A model generated the notes under the pieces. It saw only the letters and a program-made list of their open reading frames with translations, did not search any database and was not told where the DNA came from. Of a stretch of DNA of 64,000 nt, positions 47,052 through 58,606 are shown one piece after another. This stretch comes from Prochlorococcus sp. AG-347-K20. GTDB lineage: Bacteria > Cyanobacteriota > Cyanobacteriia > PCC-6307 > Cyanobiaceae. Each line of letters opens with the position of its first letter. The first letter of the stretch is position 1. The stretch is taken from contig QCCH01000002.1 in the NCBI GenBank assembly GCA_003281315.1, positions 1-64,000 on the forward strand, given 5' to 3'. A program made the translations under genes and the position numbers.

Positions 47052-48854
47052 TTAATAGTTAGCACCTGTTTTGCGGTGATGAACTGCCGTTAGACTATCG
47101 GATTTTAGTATATTACCGTGTAGTACTTCGGCGTAAATTACCCAATGATCTCCACATTCCATTCTCTCTTTTACAGAAGCATCTAACCATGCGAGCGATT
47201 CAGGAATGATTATCTGTTCATTAGGAGTTAATTCAATATTTATTCCTTCAAATCTATCTTCTCCAGGTGCAAAGGGCTTTGTGAATCTTTTCAAAGGTTC
47301 CTTAAAATCTTTTTCACTAAGAATATTTAATGCGAATGAATCTCCTATTTGCAAAAGAGACTCTACCGATCTATCTTTTGCTACTGCAATACTTAAGCCG
47401 GGAGGAGAAAAACTCGCTTGACTAACCCAAGATGCAAGCATAGCACCTTTAATATTATTCTCATCTTTGCCTTTAGAGGCTGTCAGGACACAAAGTGAAC
47501 CAATTACTCTTCCAAGAGCTTGTAGCTTTGGATCCGTTTTGCTAGTAATCATTCCAGTATCTGATTTTCTGGGTTTTTTCTTTGCTGTTTTAATAATTTT
47601 TCTTCCAAAGTGAGTTCCTATTTCTTCTAATTCTTTAATCTTTGGTTTATTTGGACTGAATTTAATTCTTATAGGGTCAAAACTAAACTTAAAACCACCG
47701 TCTTTTAATTTTGTTTCAAGTAAATCTATAGCTTCGCCGCTCCAGCCAAAACTGCCAAAGATTCCCACTGGCTTATCTCTATTACCCTCTGCTAACAAAG
47801 TTCCTAGTGCACTAACTATTGGAGTTGGGGCGTGACCACCCAATGTGGGTGAGCCTATTAAATATCCATCAGCATTTTGGATTGATTTTACAATTACATC
47901 ATTAGGTGTGAATTCACAATTAATACTTTCAACTTCTACAGAAGTTCTATTTATCCCTTTAGCCAATGCATCACCTATCGAGGCTGTATTTCCATATGCA
48001 CTAGCATATATCAGCGCGATCTTAGGATTATTTGTTGAGAGATTTTCTCCCCATCTAATATAGTCATTTAAAAAGCTTTTTAAGCTGTACTCGATCGCGG
48101 GACCATGTAATGGTGCAATAGTTTTAATGTCATAATCTGCAATTTTTTCAGTTATTGATACTACTTGATTAGACATTGGTGCCATCAAGCAATCATAAAA
48201 ATGTTTCCTATCAATTTCTGTACTAACTCGATTTGTTTCAGACCAATATTTAGATGCAATGTGTGCAGAGAAAAATTTTTCACTAAGAAGTATTTCTTGA
48301 TTACGTTCATAAATTATCAGACCACCAGGCCAACGTGCTGTTGGAATAGGAATTAACTCTAGTGAGATGTTATCTAATTCTAAATTAAGTTCTTTTTTGA
48401 TTATTTTTATTTCAGGTAATTGAATTTCAATAAAGTTTTCAAAGGTAGGATTTCTTTGGTTCCAAAGTTCGCTAATAAGCTTATAACCTGGATTTGAGCA
48501 AGTAATAGTTGTGTTTTGAAATTGGGTACTTATATTCTTTATAGTTTCAATAATTTGGGGATTAATATGACCAGAAATGAAGTTGATTTTATCTAATTTA
48601 AATTGATCGCAAAACTTAGAAATTATTCTATTAAACGAATCTAAATATTTTTTCTCAGGTGGATGAATAATAAAAAGTTCCTCATGACTTCTAATGAAAA
48701 AAGTATTAAAAGAGGTTCCTTTTTCAAGGTTAAATTCAAGTTCAAATCTTTCTTTATTTTGGTCTAAGAATCTTACACAAGAAAAATTTTCAGTAATTTC
48801 AAATTCTGATAAATCTTGATTTTCTGCAAGTACGCCTATATTAATATCTGACAT
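47052..48854 (-). CDS. flv1: Flavodiiron protein, Flv1-like
   Basis: One of a pair of cyanobacterial flavodiiron proteins, 600 residues: metallo-beta-lactamase-like diiron domain, flavodoxin domain (IALIYASAYGNTASIGDALAKGI), then a flavin-reductase domain. The diiron ligands are degenerate: the usual HxExDH motif reads SGHINPQIIE. That is typical of Flv1 rather than the ligand-complete Flv3. Flv1 and Flv3 form a heterodimer that reduces O2 to water, draining electrons after photosystem I without making H2O2. flv3 lies 16 bases upstream. Confidence 0.9.
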   Translation of the reverse strand: MSDINIGVLAENQDLSEFEITENFSCVRFLDQNKERFELEFNLEKGTSFNTFFIRSHEELFIIHPPEKKYLDSFNRIISKFCDQFKLDKINFISGHINPQIIETIKNISTQFQNTTITCSNPGYKLISELWNQRNPTFENFIEIQLPEIKIIKKELNLELDNISLELIPIPTARWPGGLIIYERNQEILLSEKFFSAHIASKYWSETNRVSTEIDRKHFYDCLMAPMSNQVVSITEKIADYDIKTIAPLHGPAIEYSLKSFLNDYIRWGENLSTNNPKIALIYASAYGNTASIGDALAKGINRTSVEVESINCEFTPNDVIVKSIQNADGYLIGSPTLGGHAPTPIVSALGTLLAEGNRDKPVGIFGSFGWSGEAIDLLETKLKDGGFKFSFDPIRIKFSPNKPKIKELEEIGTHFGRKIIKTAKKKPRKSDTGMITSKTDPKLQALGRVIGSLCVLTASKGKDENNIKGAMLASWVSQASFSPPGLSIAVAKDRSVESLLQIGDSFALNILSEKDFKEPLKRFTKPFAPGEDRFEGINIELTPNEQIIIPESLAWLDASVKERMECGDHWVIYAEVLHGNILKSDSLTAVHHRKTGANY

Positions 48855-48870
48855 TTTAAAGGCTTATTTT

Positions 48871-50646
48871 TTAATAGTGATTAGCAACTTTTCTGTGATG
48901 AACTGCTGTCTTGCATGATAAGTCAGAAACATTACCGTTTTCAACAATTCCGTAAATTATCCAATGGTCTGGAGTCTCCAGTCTTGAACTGACTTTACAA
49001 TCTAAAAAGGCGAGTGAATCTGAGAGAACAGGTCCTCCTTCAGCGATGTTGCTAATTACATCTACATCCGCAAATCTATCAGCTCCAGGAGCAAATCTTT
49101 TTAAAAAATGTCTGAACATTTTTTGATAGTTATCTTCTCTCAAGATATTCACAACAAAACCTTTACCAACTTGCATATATGATTCAATAGCTCTATCTTT
49201 TGCTACTGCAACTGTAATACCTGGTGGAGAAAAGCTTGCTTGACTAACCCAACTTGCGACCATTGCACTTTGTCTAAATGTCGAACCTTCCCCTTGACTA
49301 GCTGTTACTACATATAATCCTCCACTTAATCTACCTAACGCTTTATCTAAATTTGAATCAAGGCTCTTCATAGAGGCAATATTCTTCTTTTTATTGATCA
49401 ATTGACCCAAATCAGTTCCAGCTTCTTCGAATTGTTGATAAACAATCGGATCTGGAATGTTTTTAACTCTTAGGGGAGAGAAAGCTTCTTTTTGACCAAG
49501 TTCTCTTAATTTATTTGCTAAGGAATCTATGGGTTCATCATTTCCACCAAATGCATCATAAACTGCAGTAAATTGTTTTGGCTTTAGTGCTGCAAATAAA
49601 GTACCGAGAGATTCTTTTAATTCATTATCTGAGTCTACAGGCCATGTGGGAATGACTACTGCTTTTGATTCGGAAATTAAACTTGTTAATTCTTGCGGGT
49701 CAGAAGATCTTAGATCAATTAACTGAACCTGAGCATCTGCTTTGCTTATTCCATGAGATATCGCTTGACTGAGTCGATCACAATAACCATAGTCGCTTAT
49801 GTAGCAGACTGACACAAAATCATTGCCTTTGCTTTTATTGCTACTCCATTCTAGATATTTTCCTTTCCAAAAATTGACCTGATTATGGAGCAAAGGCCCA
49901 TGACCAACAGCTATTGTTTTTAATTCAGGTAGCTTATCTATTCTTTTAATTGCCTGCATAACGCTTCTAGCGTTTGGACCCATAAGGCAATCGTAATAAA
50001 AACGGAAATCATCGTATATTTCTTTTTGATCAGTGTCAAAAAATTCGTCAGAACAATAATGGAGTCCAAAAGCATCGCATGTATAGAGAACATTTGTGCT
50101 GTGATCATATGAAAATATGGTATCTGGCCAATGCAAATTTGGTGCACTTATAAATTCAATATTATGTTCTAAACCACTATTAGGATTAGTTCCGAGATTT
50201 AAAAACTCTCCACTCTTAACCTCTAGTCGTTTAAAGGGAATATGTATTTGGTCTTCAATAAATTTAAGTGCTAATTTTGATCCAACTACTGTGATATTTT
50301 GGTTTAATTCTAAAAGATTACCTATTAAACCAGAATGATCAGGTTCTGTATGGCTAGTAATTAGATAATCAACTTCTTGCGGATTTACCTTTTTCAGTAA
50401 TTCTTCAAACCATAATTCTTCAAACTTTGCGTGACTAGTATCAATGATTGCTAGTTTCTCGCCTTTAATAATAAAACTATTGTAAGTAGTTCCATTTCTT
50501 AAACCAAATTCAATATCAAATCTACTGCGATCCCAATCCAAAGATCTTATGGCACAAGAATCATCAGCAAAGTTTTGAGATTGAACCGTCAACTTGTTAT
50601 TAGTTTGTGCCAATTTAGAATTACTTGTCTGGGCAGAGGCTATCAT
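48871..50646 (-). CDS. flv3: Flavodiiron protein, Flv3-like
   Basis: A 591-residue flavodiiron protein with intact diiron ligands: TSHTEPDHSGLIG (HxExDH), LHWPDTIF, TCDAFGLH and VGHGPLLH. A flavodoxin domain (VCYISDYGYCDRLSQAISHGI) and a C-terminal flavin reductase domain follow. Complete ligands next to a degenerate partner fit Flv3 of the photoprotective Flv1/Flv3 pair. It is the first gene of the minus-strand flv3-flv1-FMN reductase unit, divergent from alaS across 119 bases. Confidence 0.92.
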   Translation of the reverse strand: MIASAQTSNSKLAQTNNKLTVQSQNFADDSCAIRSLDWDRSRFDIEFGLRNGTTYNSFIIKGEKLAIIDTSHAKFEELWFEELLKKVNPQEVDYLITSHTEPDHSGLIGNLLELNQNITVVGSKLALKFIEDQIHIPFKRLEVKSGEFLNLGTNPNSGLEHNIEFISAPNLHWPDTIFSYDHSTNVLYTCDAFGLHYCSDEFFDTDQKEIYDDFRFYYDCLMGPNARSVMQAIKRIDKLPELKTIAVGHGPLLHNQVNFWKGKYLEWSSNKSKGNDFVSVCYISDYGYCDRLSQAISHGISKADAQVQLIDLRSSDPQELTSLISESKAVVIPTWPVDSDNELKESLGTLFAALKPKQFTAVYDAFGGNDEPIDSLANKLRELGQKEAFSPLRVKNIPDPIVYQQFEEAGTDLGQLINKKKNIASMKSLDSNLDKALGRLSGGLYVVTASQGEGSTFRQSAMVASWVSQASFSPPGITVAVAKDRAIESYMQVGKGFVVNILREDNYQKMFRHFLKRFAPGADRFADVDVISNIAEGGPVLSDSLAFLDCKVSSRLETPDHWIIYGIVENGNVSDLSCKTAVHHRKVANHY

Positions 50647-50765
50647 AGAATAATTAGCTTTATAAATTAACTTTAGTTATATAGAATATAAATTCGCGTG
50701 ATTATCTTTGCGAAATAACAGAAATTACGCTTTTCTTTAATTTTTAATCTTCTTATTCTGGATAA

Positions 50766-53426
50766 ATGACATCTCAATTAATAAAAAAAATTGTTACTGG
50801 AGATGAGATAAGAAATGCTTTTTTAAAATTTTACAGTGAAAAATTACATAAAATCATTCCAAGTGCATCTTTGATTCCAGATGACCCTACGGTTATGCTC
50901 ACAATTGCTGGAATGCTACCTTTTAAACCAGTTTTTTTAGGTTTAAAAGAAAGACCATCTAAAAGGGCTACATCTAGCCAAAAGTGTATCAGAACAAACG
51001 ATATAGAAAACGTTGGAGTTACAGCTAGACACCACACTTTTTTTGAAATGCTTGGTAATTTCTCTTTTGGAGATTATTTTAAACGAGAGGCTATTCAATG
51101 GGCTTGGGAATTAGTTACTAATATTTATCAACTTTCTGTTGAAAATATAATTGTGAGTGTTTTTCACGAAGACGAAGAGTCTGCAAAAATTTGGAGAGAT
51201 GAAATTGGTATTCATCCAGATAGGATAGTTAAACTAGGTGAGGAAGATAATTTTTGGTCATCTGGCAAAACAGGTCCATGTGGACCTTGTTCAGAACTTT
51301 ATTATGATTTTCATCCTGAAAAGGGTCTGCAGAATATTGATTTAGAAGATGGAGATCGTTTTATTGAATTTTATAATCTTGTTTTTATGCAATATAATCG
51401 TGACCCTAATGGAAAATTGACAGATTTAAAATTTAAAAATATTGATACAGGAATGGGTCTTGAAAGGATGGCTCAAATACTACAAAAAAAGCAAAATAAT
51501 TATGAGACAGATTTAATATTTCCTATTATTCAAACAATTTGTGAGATTGCAAATATTGATTATTTTTCTTCAGATGATAAAAACAAAATTTCTTTAAAAA
51601 TCATTGGTGATCATACAAGAGCTGTTATTCATTTAATTTCTGATGGAGTATCAGCAAGTAATCTCGGTAGGGGATATATATTAAGAAGGCTTATTAGAAG
51701 AATGGTCAGACATGGCAGATTATTAGGTATAACAAATGAATTTTTACCTCATATTGCTACTGTCGGAATTAACTTAATGCAAAATAATTATCCTGATTTA
51801 AAAAATAATAATGATTTAATTTTGAATGAGATAAAAATTGAAGAAATAAGATTTAGGGAAACTCTTGAAAGAGGAGAGAAATTGCTAGATGAGTTAATTT
51901 CTTCAGGGCAGAAATTAATTTCTGGTTTTAAAGCTTTTGAACTTTATGATACTTATGGATTTCCTCTAGAACTTACTGTAGAAATTGCTGAAGAACATAG
52001 TATCAGTGTAGATGTAAAGGGTTTTGAAGAAGAAATGAATGTACAAAAAGAGAGAGCTAAAGCTGCTTCAAGTAATATTGATTTGACATTAGAGGGATCA
52101 TTAGAGCGAGAAATAGATCTTTTTAACAAAACTGTTTTTAATGGTTATGATTCACTCCTTTCGGAAGCTGAAATAAAGGGTATATTCTTGGATTCAACAT
52201 TAGTTAAGGAAGCAAGTGAAGGCCAGAAAGTTTTAATTGTTCTTGATCAGACAACTTTTTATGGAGAATCTGGCGGGCAAGTTGGTGATATTGGAACGAT
52301 ATTTTCAAACGATATTGAGGTCTTGGTTGATAATGTCATGCGAAAGAAAAATGTTTTTTTACATCATGGAACGATCAAAAAAGGAAAATTAACTGTTGGA
52401 CAAAAAGTTAAGACTAATGTTAGCTCCTCTAATAGAGCTAAAGCTGCTGTAAATCATACAGCTACTCATTTATTACAATCTGCACTTAAATCAGTTATTA
52501 ATGAAAGTGTTGGACAAAAAGGTTCATTAGTAGCTTTTAATAAATTACGATTTGACTTTAATTCCTCTAATCCTATTTCTAAAGATCAAATTTCTAAGAT
52601 TGAGACTTTAGTTAATTCTTGGATTATGGAAAATCATGCCCTAGAAATAAAAAATATGTCTAAGAGTAAGGCTCTTGAAAAGGGCGCAGTCGCCATGTTT
52701 GGAGAAAAATATGATGATGAAGTGCGCGTTGTTAATGTACCGGGAGTTTCAATGGAACTTTGTGGTGGCACACATGTTAAAACTACATCCGAATTAGGTT
52801 CTTTCAAAATAATTAGTGAGGAAGGGATCTCAGCTGGAGTCAGAAGAATCGAAGCAGTATCAGGCCAATCAGCATTAGAATATTACAGTGATAGAAATGC
52901 ATTAGTAAACCAACTAAGTGATTTGTTAAAAGCAAATCCTAATCAACTTTTTGAAAGGGTTAATAATTTGCAAGCAGAGCTTATTAATAAGAATAAAGAG
53001 ATACAAAAAATGAAAGATGAAATTGCATATTTTAAATACTCTTCTATAAAATCATCCGCAGAAATAGTAAATTCTTTTTCAATTTTAGTAAATCAGATTG
53101 ATGGCTTAGATGGGAATTCTTTGCAATCTGCAGCACTTAATTTAACTTCTCATTTGGAAAATAAAGCAATAGTGATTCTTGGGGGAATACCAAATCCAGA
53201 AAATAGAAAGTTGTTATTTGTAGTTTCTTTAGGTGATGATGCAGTAAAAATAGGATTGCATGCAGGTAAATTAATTAATGAGATTGCAAGAATTTGTTCG
53301 GGAGGTGGAGGAGGAAAGCCTAACTTTGCTCAAGCAGGTGCTAAAGATATTGATAAGTTAAGTGATGCTTTAGATTATGCTAAAAATTATTTGCAAAAAA
53401 CATTAGCTAGTCATTCTGATAAATAA
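50766..53426 (+). CDS. alaS: Alanyl-tRNA synthetase
   Basis: Charges tRNA-Ala; the 886 residues match the full-length bacterial enzyme. The aminoacylation domain has [31 protein letters not shown] and [10 protein letters not shown]. The editing domain has zinc ligands in NHTATHLLQ and MELCGGTHV, and the C-terminal DHHA1 domain has [14 protein letters not shown]. It also charges the alanine acceptor arm of tmRNA found at 63.4 kb. It overlaps speA convergently by 16 bases. Confidence 0.97.
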   Translation: MTSQLIKKIVTGDEIRNAFLKFYSEKLHKIIPSASLIPDDPTVMLTIAGMLPFKPVFLGLKERPSKRATSSQKCIRTNDIENVGVTARHHTFFEMLGNFSFGDYFKREAIQWAWELVTNIYQLSVENIIVSVFHEDEESAKIWRDEIGIHPDRIVKLGEEDNFWSSGKTGPCGPCSELYYDFHPEKGLQNIDLEDGDRFIEFYNLVFMQYNRDPNGKLTDLKFKNIDTGMGLERMAQILQKKQNNYETDLIFPIIQTICEIANIDYFSSDDKNKISLKIIGDHTRAVIHLISDGVSASNLGRGYILRRLIRRMVRHGRLLGITNEFLPHIATVGINLMQNNYPDLKNNNDLILNEIKIEEIRFRETLERGEKLLDELISSGQKLISGFKAFELYDTYGFPLELTVEIAEEHSISVDVKGFEEEMNVQKERAKAASSNIDLTLEGSLEREIDLFNKTVFNGYDSLLSEAEIKGIFLDSTLVKEASEGQKVLIVLDQTTFYGESGGQVGDIGTIFSNDIEVLVDNVMRKKNVFLHHGTIKKGKLTVGQKVKTNVSSSNRAKAAVNHTATHLLQSALKSVINESVGQKGSLVAFNKLRFDFNSSNPISKDQISKIETLVNSWIMENHALEIKNMSKSKALEKGAVAMFGEKYDDEVRVVNVPGVSMELCGGTHVKTTSELGSFKIISEEGISAGVRRIEAVSGQSALEYYSDRNALVNQLSDLLKANPNQLFERVNNLQAELINKNKEIQKMKDEIAYFKYSSIKSSAEIVNSFSILVNQIDGLDGNSLQSAALNLTSHLENKAIVILGGIPNPENRKLLFVVSLGDDAVKIGLHAGKLINEIARICSGGGGGKPNFAQAGAKDIDKLSDALDYAKNYLQKTLASHSDK

Positions 53427-55357
53427 CTACTTTTTCTGAGACTAATTTCGATTTGATCCATTAATTTCCTTGCTTCTTCAATAGTTAATTTTTTTTGATC
53501 AATTGCTGATTCAGTATTAATTCTTATAGATTCAACCAAAGAAGCTGAACTGTAATCTAATAATTGTAAAATTTCAGATTTACTGTCCTCTTTAATAATA
53601 TTTCTGACCTTATATGAATTATCTTGATTTATGTCTATATGAACAACGTTGGTACTGCCAAATAAATTGTGCAAGTTTCCTAATGCTTCTTGATAGGCTC
53701 CAGTCATAAAAATTCCAATTAGGTAATCTTTATCTTCTTCTGGCTTATGCAAATTTAGTAGTGATTTAATTTTTCCATTATCAATAAAATTATTTAGTTT
53801 CCCATCTGAATCACAAGTTAAATCTGCAAAGTTGCCTTTGCAGAACGGCTCCTCTAAGTGCCTATGTATTGGTACTATTGGAAAAATTTGATTTATTGCC
53901 CAGCTATCAGGAATAGATTTAAATATAGATAAATTAGCATAATAAGTTGATGCAAGAGTTTCTGTAATTTCAGATAAATCAGGGTGATTGATTTCATCAT
54001 TATTCAGGTTATTAGAAATTTCTTTTGCGCAAGCCCAAGTAAGTTCTTCGGCATAAGCTCTTTCTGCCAAACTTAAAAATCCTAATCTAAAAGCGACTAA
54101 GCAATCTTCTTTAAACTTTTTTGCATCATTCCATAGTTCAATTATTTGAGATAAATTTATTTTTTTATTTTTAAGTTTTTTTAATTCATAGAAAGTATCA
54201 AGTAAATTTGAAATTATTAATTGTTGATTTTTTTTATCAAAAATTTGTAGTTTGGAACTGACATGACTTGTTCCTAAGACATTAAAAATTAAAACTGAAC
54301 AATGACTAATTATTGCTCTTCCACTTTCTGAGATTATGGTTGGATGCTTGATATTATTTAATTCACATGAATCCTTAATAGTTGCAATTACATCGTTAGC
54401 ATAATTTTGGAGAGAATAATTAGTAGAAGTGTTGGAGGAGGTTTTAGTTCCATCAAAATCTATTCCTAATCCACCCCCAACGTCGATATATTGCATTGGG
54501 GCTCCTAGTTTGCATAGTTCAACATATATTTGACTCGCTTCTTGTAATGCGTCTTTGATCACAGCAATATCACTTATTTGACTGCCTATATGAAAATGGA
54601 GCAATTTCATTTCGTTGATAAGATTTGCTTCTTTTAGTTCTTTTATTGTCAACATAATTTCTGGGATTGATAATCCAAATTTGGAATTATCTCCAATAGA
54701 TTTACCCCACCTACCACTACTTTTACTTGATAATTTTGCTCTTATTCCTATCAATGGAGTCGCGTTAAGTTCTTGAACTGCTTGAATAATTCTTTTTACC
54801 TCATCTCGTTGTTCAATAACTATTATTGGATTTTTGCCGAGTTTTCTGGCCAAAGTAGCAATCTCAATATATTTTTTATCTTTATATCCGTTGCATATTA
54901 ATAATGAATTTTGGTTTTCAAGAAGTGCAAGGCCAATTAATAGTTCTGATTTACTTCCTACTTCTAAACCAAAATTCCATTGGCTACCAAACTCTATTAT
55001 CTTTTCTAGGACATTTTTCTGTTGATTACATTTGACAGGAAAAACGCCTTGATAAATGTTCTTATATTTATAGGTTTTTATTGCTTTTAAAAAAGAGTCA
55101 TGTAATGCATTTATTCGATCTTTCAAGATATCATTAAATCTTATGATTAATGGAGGATTTATTTCTCTACTCTTAAGTTCTTTGACAAGCTTAAAAAGAT
55201 CAATCTTATTTTCAGATTTTATATCTTTAGTTACTGATATATTTCCTTTGGAATTTATAGAAAAATATTTATCTCCCCATTTGTCTATGTTATAAGTCGA
55301 AATACTATCTTCAATAGTCCATATATTCTTGAATTTTTTCGGCTCAAAATTGGTCAA
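53411..55357 (-). CDS. speA: Biosynthetic arginine decarboxylase
   Basis: PLP-dependent fold-III decarboxylase making agmatine for polyamines, 648 residues. The PLP lysine is in [13 protein letters not shown], glycine-rich LHFHIGSQ and [12 protein letters not shown] follow, and the C-terminal catalytic region has DLTCDSDG. Length and layout match the cyanobacterial/plant SpeA type rather than the ornithine enzyme. Convergent overlap of 16 bases with alaS. Confidence 0.94.
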   Translation of the reverse strand: MTNFEPKKFKNIWTIEDSISTYNIDKWGDKYFSINSKGNISVTKDIKSENKIDLFKLVKELKSREINPPLIIRFNDILKDRINALHDSFLKAIKTYKYKNIYQGVFPVKCNQQKNVLEKIIEFGSQWNFGLEVGSKSELLIGLALLENQNSLLICNGYKDKKYIEIATLARKLGKNPIIVIEQRDEVKRIIQAVQELNATPLIGIRAKLSSKSSGRWGKSIGDNSKFGLSIPEIMLTIKELKEANLINEMKLLHFHIGSQISDIAVIKDALQEASQIYVELCKLGAPMQYIDVGGGLGIDFDGTKTSSNTSTNYSLQNYANDVIATIKDSCELNNIKHPTIISESGRAIISHCSVLIFNVLGTSHVSSKLQIFDKKNQQLIISNLLDTFYELKKLKNKKINLSQIIELWNDAKKFKEDCLVAFRLGFLSLAERAYAEELTWACAKEISNNLNNDEINHPDLSEITETLASTYYANLSIFKSIPDSWAINQIFPIVPIHRHLEEPFCKGNFADLTCDSDGKLNNFIDNGKIKSLLNLHKPEEDKDYLIGIFMTGAYQEALGNLHNLFGSTNVVHIDINQDNSYKVRNIIKEDSKSEILQLLDYSSASLVESIRINTESAIDQKKLTIEEARKLMDQIEISLRKSSYLSE

Positions 55358-55479
55358 TTTATGTCTTAGTGATTAATAAATGTTTTTGAAAATAACTTAA
55401 AACAATATCTTTTATTTTAATGATTACTTGCCAAGTTACCACCCAAAAGTTGAATATACATAGAGTGATTATTAACTAA

Positions 55480-55938
55480 ATGACCAAAGAGAGAACCTTT
55501 ATTGCAATTAAACCAGATGGAGTTCAAAGAGGATATGTTTCTGAGATTATTGGCAGATTTGAAAAAAAAGGATTTAAATTGGTTGGATTAAAGCAATTAA
55601 TTCCTTCAAAAGAACTTGCTCAAAATCATTATGGAGTACATAGAGAAAGACCCTTTTTTGGTGATTTAGTTGACTTTATTTCAAGTGGTCCTGTTGTAGC
55701 AATGGTGTGGGAAGGCGAAGGAGTTATTTTAAGTGCTAGAAAACTAATAGGTGCAACAAAACCTCTGGAAGCAGAGCCTGGAACAATTAGAGGTGATTTA
55801 GCTATTGATATTGGGAGGAATATTATTCATGGTTCTGATGGAGAAGATACAGCAAAATTTGAAATTGATCTATGGTTTAACGAAGAGGAATTATGTGAGT
55901 GGGAAACTTCTGATTCGAAATGGCGATCTGAAAATTAA
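55480..55938 (+). CDS. ndk: Nucleoside diphosphate kinase
   Basis: Equilibrates nucleoside triphosphates via a phospho-histidine. The 152 residues match the family, with [15 protein letters not shown] at the start and the active-site histidine in NIIHGSDG. The end [12 protein letters not shown] is usual for cyanobacterial Ndk. It ends 3 bases before the convergent oxidase gene and is divergent from speA by 122 bases. Confidence 0.97.
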   Translation: MTKERTFIAIKPDGVQRGYVSEIIGRFEKKGFKLVGLKQLIPSKELAQNHYGVHRERPFFGDLVDFISSGPVVAMVWEGEGVILSARKLIGATKPLEAEPGTIRGDLAIDIGRNIIHGSDGEDTAKFEIDLWFNEEELCEWETSDSKWRSEN

Positions 55939-55941
55939 AAT

Positions 55942-57051
55942 TTAAATCGCAAATCTATCTAAACTAAATTTTTCTAAAAAGCTTTTCTCTATTTCTTTGA
56001 GATTTTTATTTTGAACTATTTTCAAAAGAAGATCACTTGTTATTGCAGAAAATAAAACTCCATTTCTGTAATGTCCTGTAGCTATATAAAGATTTTCAAT
56101 TTTTGATTTTCCAATTATTGGTTTTAGATCTGGTGTGCAAGGTCTAAAGCCCCACCAATGTTCCATTTGTGGCCAATTAATAGCTTCTGGCAATAAAGAG
56201 CGAATGCCTTCTTGCAGTTGTTTTATTCCATTAGGAGTATTACCTTGATTAAATTTTGAATCTTTTTCAACTGTCGCTCCAACTATGATAAGTCCATCAT
56301 CACGGGGAACTAGATAAGTTTTTGGACCAAAAATAACCCTTTTCAAAAAATTTGTTGGACCTTGTATTGATAGCATTTGTCCCTTTACAGGAAAGACTGG
56401 AATCTTATTAAAAATTTTTTTACTCCATGCACCGCTGCATATAATTGCTTTTTCGCAGTTAATTTTTTTTATTTCCCCAGTGGCACATAAAACTTTTGCA
56501 CCTGTAATTTTGTTTTTTTCGAATGTCAAATCCTCTACTTCTGATCCCTCTTGAAATTCGACTCCATTCAAGGAGCATGCTCTCTCAAGAGCACGCATCA
56601 GTTTTCTTCGGTTATCTATTTGACCATCTTGTTCAAAAAGTAAACCATGTTTCCAAATAGAATTCATTCCATTGATTTCTGTTTGAAGATCTTTGTGATT
56701 TAAATATTTTCCATATTCATAAGTGGGAAACTCTTCAAGATCTTCTTTTTTTTTAAAAGGAACTACTATGCCACATTTTTTTAAACCGCATTCAATATTA
56801 CTATCTTGTTCAATACTTTGTATCCACTTTGGAATTAGATTTTGACTTTCTTGGCCAAATTTTAGTAATTCATCTTCGAGCCCTTCGGCATGAGTAGCTA
56901 ACATTCCTGCAGCCACAAATCCAGCTGATTCATTTCTGTTTTTGCTTAAAACTAAAACTTTGAAGTTATTTCTAGAAAATTCATAAGCAATAGATAAACC
57001 TAAAAGTCCACCTCCAATGATTAATATTGAATTTTTGGTATCTTGTGCCAT
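55942..57051 (-). CDS. FAD-dependent glycine/D-amino acid oxidase-like (ThiO)
   Basis: A DAO-family flavoprotein, 369 residues. The dinucleotide-binding IIGGGLLGLSIAYEFSR is at the N-terminus, and AAGMLATHAEGL and FRPCTPDLKPIIG lie toward the C-terminus. The resemblance is to glycine oxidase ThiO, which supplies the imine for thiazole synthesis in thiamine biosynthesis; thiL also lies in this window. A different small amine substrate is possible. Confidence 0.85.
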   Translation of the reverse strand: MAQDTKNSILIIGGGLLGLSIAYEFSRNNFKVLVLSKNRNESAGFVAAGMLATHAEGLEDELLKFGQESQNLIPKWIQSIEQDSNIECGLKKCGIVVPFKKKEDLEEFPTYEYGKYLNHKDLQTEINGMNSIWKHGLLFEQDGQIDNRRKLMRALERACSLNGVEFQEGSEVEDLTFEKNKITGAKVLCATGEIKKINCEKAIICSGAWSKKIFNKIPVFPVKGQMLSIQGPTNFLKRVIFGPKTYLVPRDDGLIIVGATVEKDSKFNQGNTPNGIKQLQEGIRSLLPEAINWPQMEHWWGFRPCTPDLKPIIGKSKIENLYIATGHYRNGVLFSAITSDLLLKIVQNKNLKEIEKSFLEKFSLDRFAI

Positions 57052-57130
57052 TTAAAAATTAATATTTTTATTTGTGTTTTGGTCCTCTTTTCCTTTATAT
57101 CCAATAATATTAATAAAGAGACTTTTAATA

Positions 57131-58603
57131 ATGAACAATTTAGAATCTTGGGAAGCTGTGATTGGTTTGGAAACTCATGTACAGCTTAATACGAAAAGTA
57201 AAATATTCACATCTGCGTCTACAGCTTTTGGTGATGCACCTAATACCCATATAGATCCTGTAGTTTGTGGGTTACCAGGAACTCTTCCAGTTCTGAATGA
57301 GACTGTTCTTGAGTATGCTGTAAAAACTTCGTTAGCATTAAATTTAAATGTTGCAGAACATTGTAAATTTGATAGAAAACAATATTTTTATCCTGATCTT
57401 CCTAAAAATTATCAAATTTCACAATTTGATGAGCCACTAGCTGAAAATGGTTGGTTAGAGGTTGAAATAATTGAAAAAGACAAAGAACCTTATATAAAAA
57501 AAATTGGTATAGAAAGGCTACATATGGAAGAAGACGCCGGAAAACTAGTCCATTCAGGAAGTGATAGATTAGCTGGCTCTAAGTATTCTTTAGTTGATTA
57601 CAATCGTGCCGGAATAGCACTTTGTGAGATTGTAAGTAAACCAGATATTAGATCAGGTAAAGAGGCATCTGAATATGCTTCAGAGATTAGAAGAACAGTT
57701 AGATATCTAGGGGTATCAGATGGAAATATGCAAGAGGGTTCATTACGCTGCGATGTCAATATTTCAGTTAGAAAAGGACCTAATGCTCCTTTTGGTACCA
57801 AAGTGGAAATAAAAAATATGAATTCATTTTCTGCAATTCAAAAGGCTTGTGATTATGAAATAGCCAGACAAATAGAAGTTTATGAAAATGGAGGAAAAAT
57901 TTTCCAAGAAACAAGGTTATGGGATGAAGCTAAGCAATTAACGAAAAGTATGAGATTAAAAGAAGGTAGCAGTGACTATAGATATTTTCCTGATCCTGAC
58001 TTAGGTCCAATTGAAATAACAAAAGCCCAACAAGAAATATGGTTTAAAGAACTACCAGAATTACCTTCAAAGAAAAGATATAAATATATAAGTCAATTTG
58101 GGTTGTCTGCATATGATGCAAGGGTAATTTCTGATGAAATAAGCATGGCAAACTTTTTTGAAGCAACAGTAGCAAATGGTGCTGAGGCTAAACTAGCTTC
58201 AAATTGGGTAACAAGTGATATTGTGGGCTATTTAAAATCAAACAAACTAAGTTTTAGTGAATTAAAGCTTAGTCCTGAAAATCTTGCTGAAATGATTAAC
58301 ATGATTTCAAAAAATATAATTAGTGGAAAAATTGCAAAAGAAATTTTACCTGAACTTATTCAAAAAAATATTTCCCCGAAAAAATTAGTAGAAGAAAAAG
58401 GGTTGGCAATGATATCTGATTCTTCAAGTATTTCACCAATAATTGATGAACTTATAAATGAACATCCAAATGAAGTTCAAGCATTTAAAAATGGCAAAAC
58501 TAAGTTACTTGGTTTTTTTGTTGGTCAACTTATGAAAAGAACAAAAGGTAAAGCTGACCCTAAACTTGCAAATAAACTTCTTATGGAAAAATTAAATAGC
58601 TAA
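57131..58603 (+). CDS. gatB: Aspartyl/glutamyl-tRNA amidotransferase subunit B
   Basis: Part of the GatCAB complex that turns mischarged Glu-tRNA-Gln into Gln-tRNA-Gln. I chose the ATG at 57131 (MNNLESWEAVIGLETHVQL, 490 residues, the family length); a GTG at 57074 would add 19 unconserved residues. Signatures are GLETHVQL, QYFYPDLPKNYQISQFD, HMEEDAGKL and GSLRCDVNISVR, with the C-terminal GatB/Yqey tail. gatA and gatC are elsewhere. It ends 3 bases from the convergent coaE stop. Confidence 0.95.
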   Translation: MNNLESWEAVIGLETHVQLNTKSKIFTSASTAFGDAPNTHIDPVVCGLPGTLPVLNETVLEYAVKTSLALNLNVAEHCKFDRKQYFYPDLPKNYQISQFDEPLAENGWLEVEIIEKDKEPYIKKIGIERLHMEEDAGKLVHSGSDRLAGSKYSLVDYNRAGIALCEIVSKPDIRSGKEASEYASEIRRTVRYLGVSDGNMQEGSLRCDVNISVRKGPNAPFGTKVEIKNMNSFSAIQKACDYEIARQIEVYENGGKIFQETRLWDEAKQLTKSMRLKEGSSDYRYFPDPDLGPIEITKAQQEIWFKELPELPSKKRYKYISQFGLSAYDARVISDEISMANFFEATVANGAEAKLASNWVTSDIVGYLKSNKLSFSELKLSPENLAEMINMISKNIISGKIAKEILPELIQKNISPKKLVEEKGLAMISDSSSISPIIDELINEHPNEVQAFKNGKTKLLGFFVGQLMKRTKGKADPKLANKLLMEKLNS

Positions 58604-58606
58604 AGC

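Noticed and set aside
57074-57130. Longer gatB start at the GTG
   Set aside because: The extra 19 residues are unlike GatB N-termini and the ATG at 57131 gives the family length.
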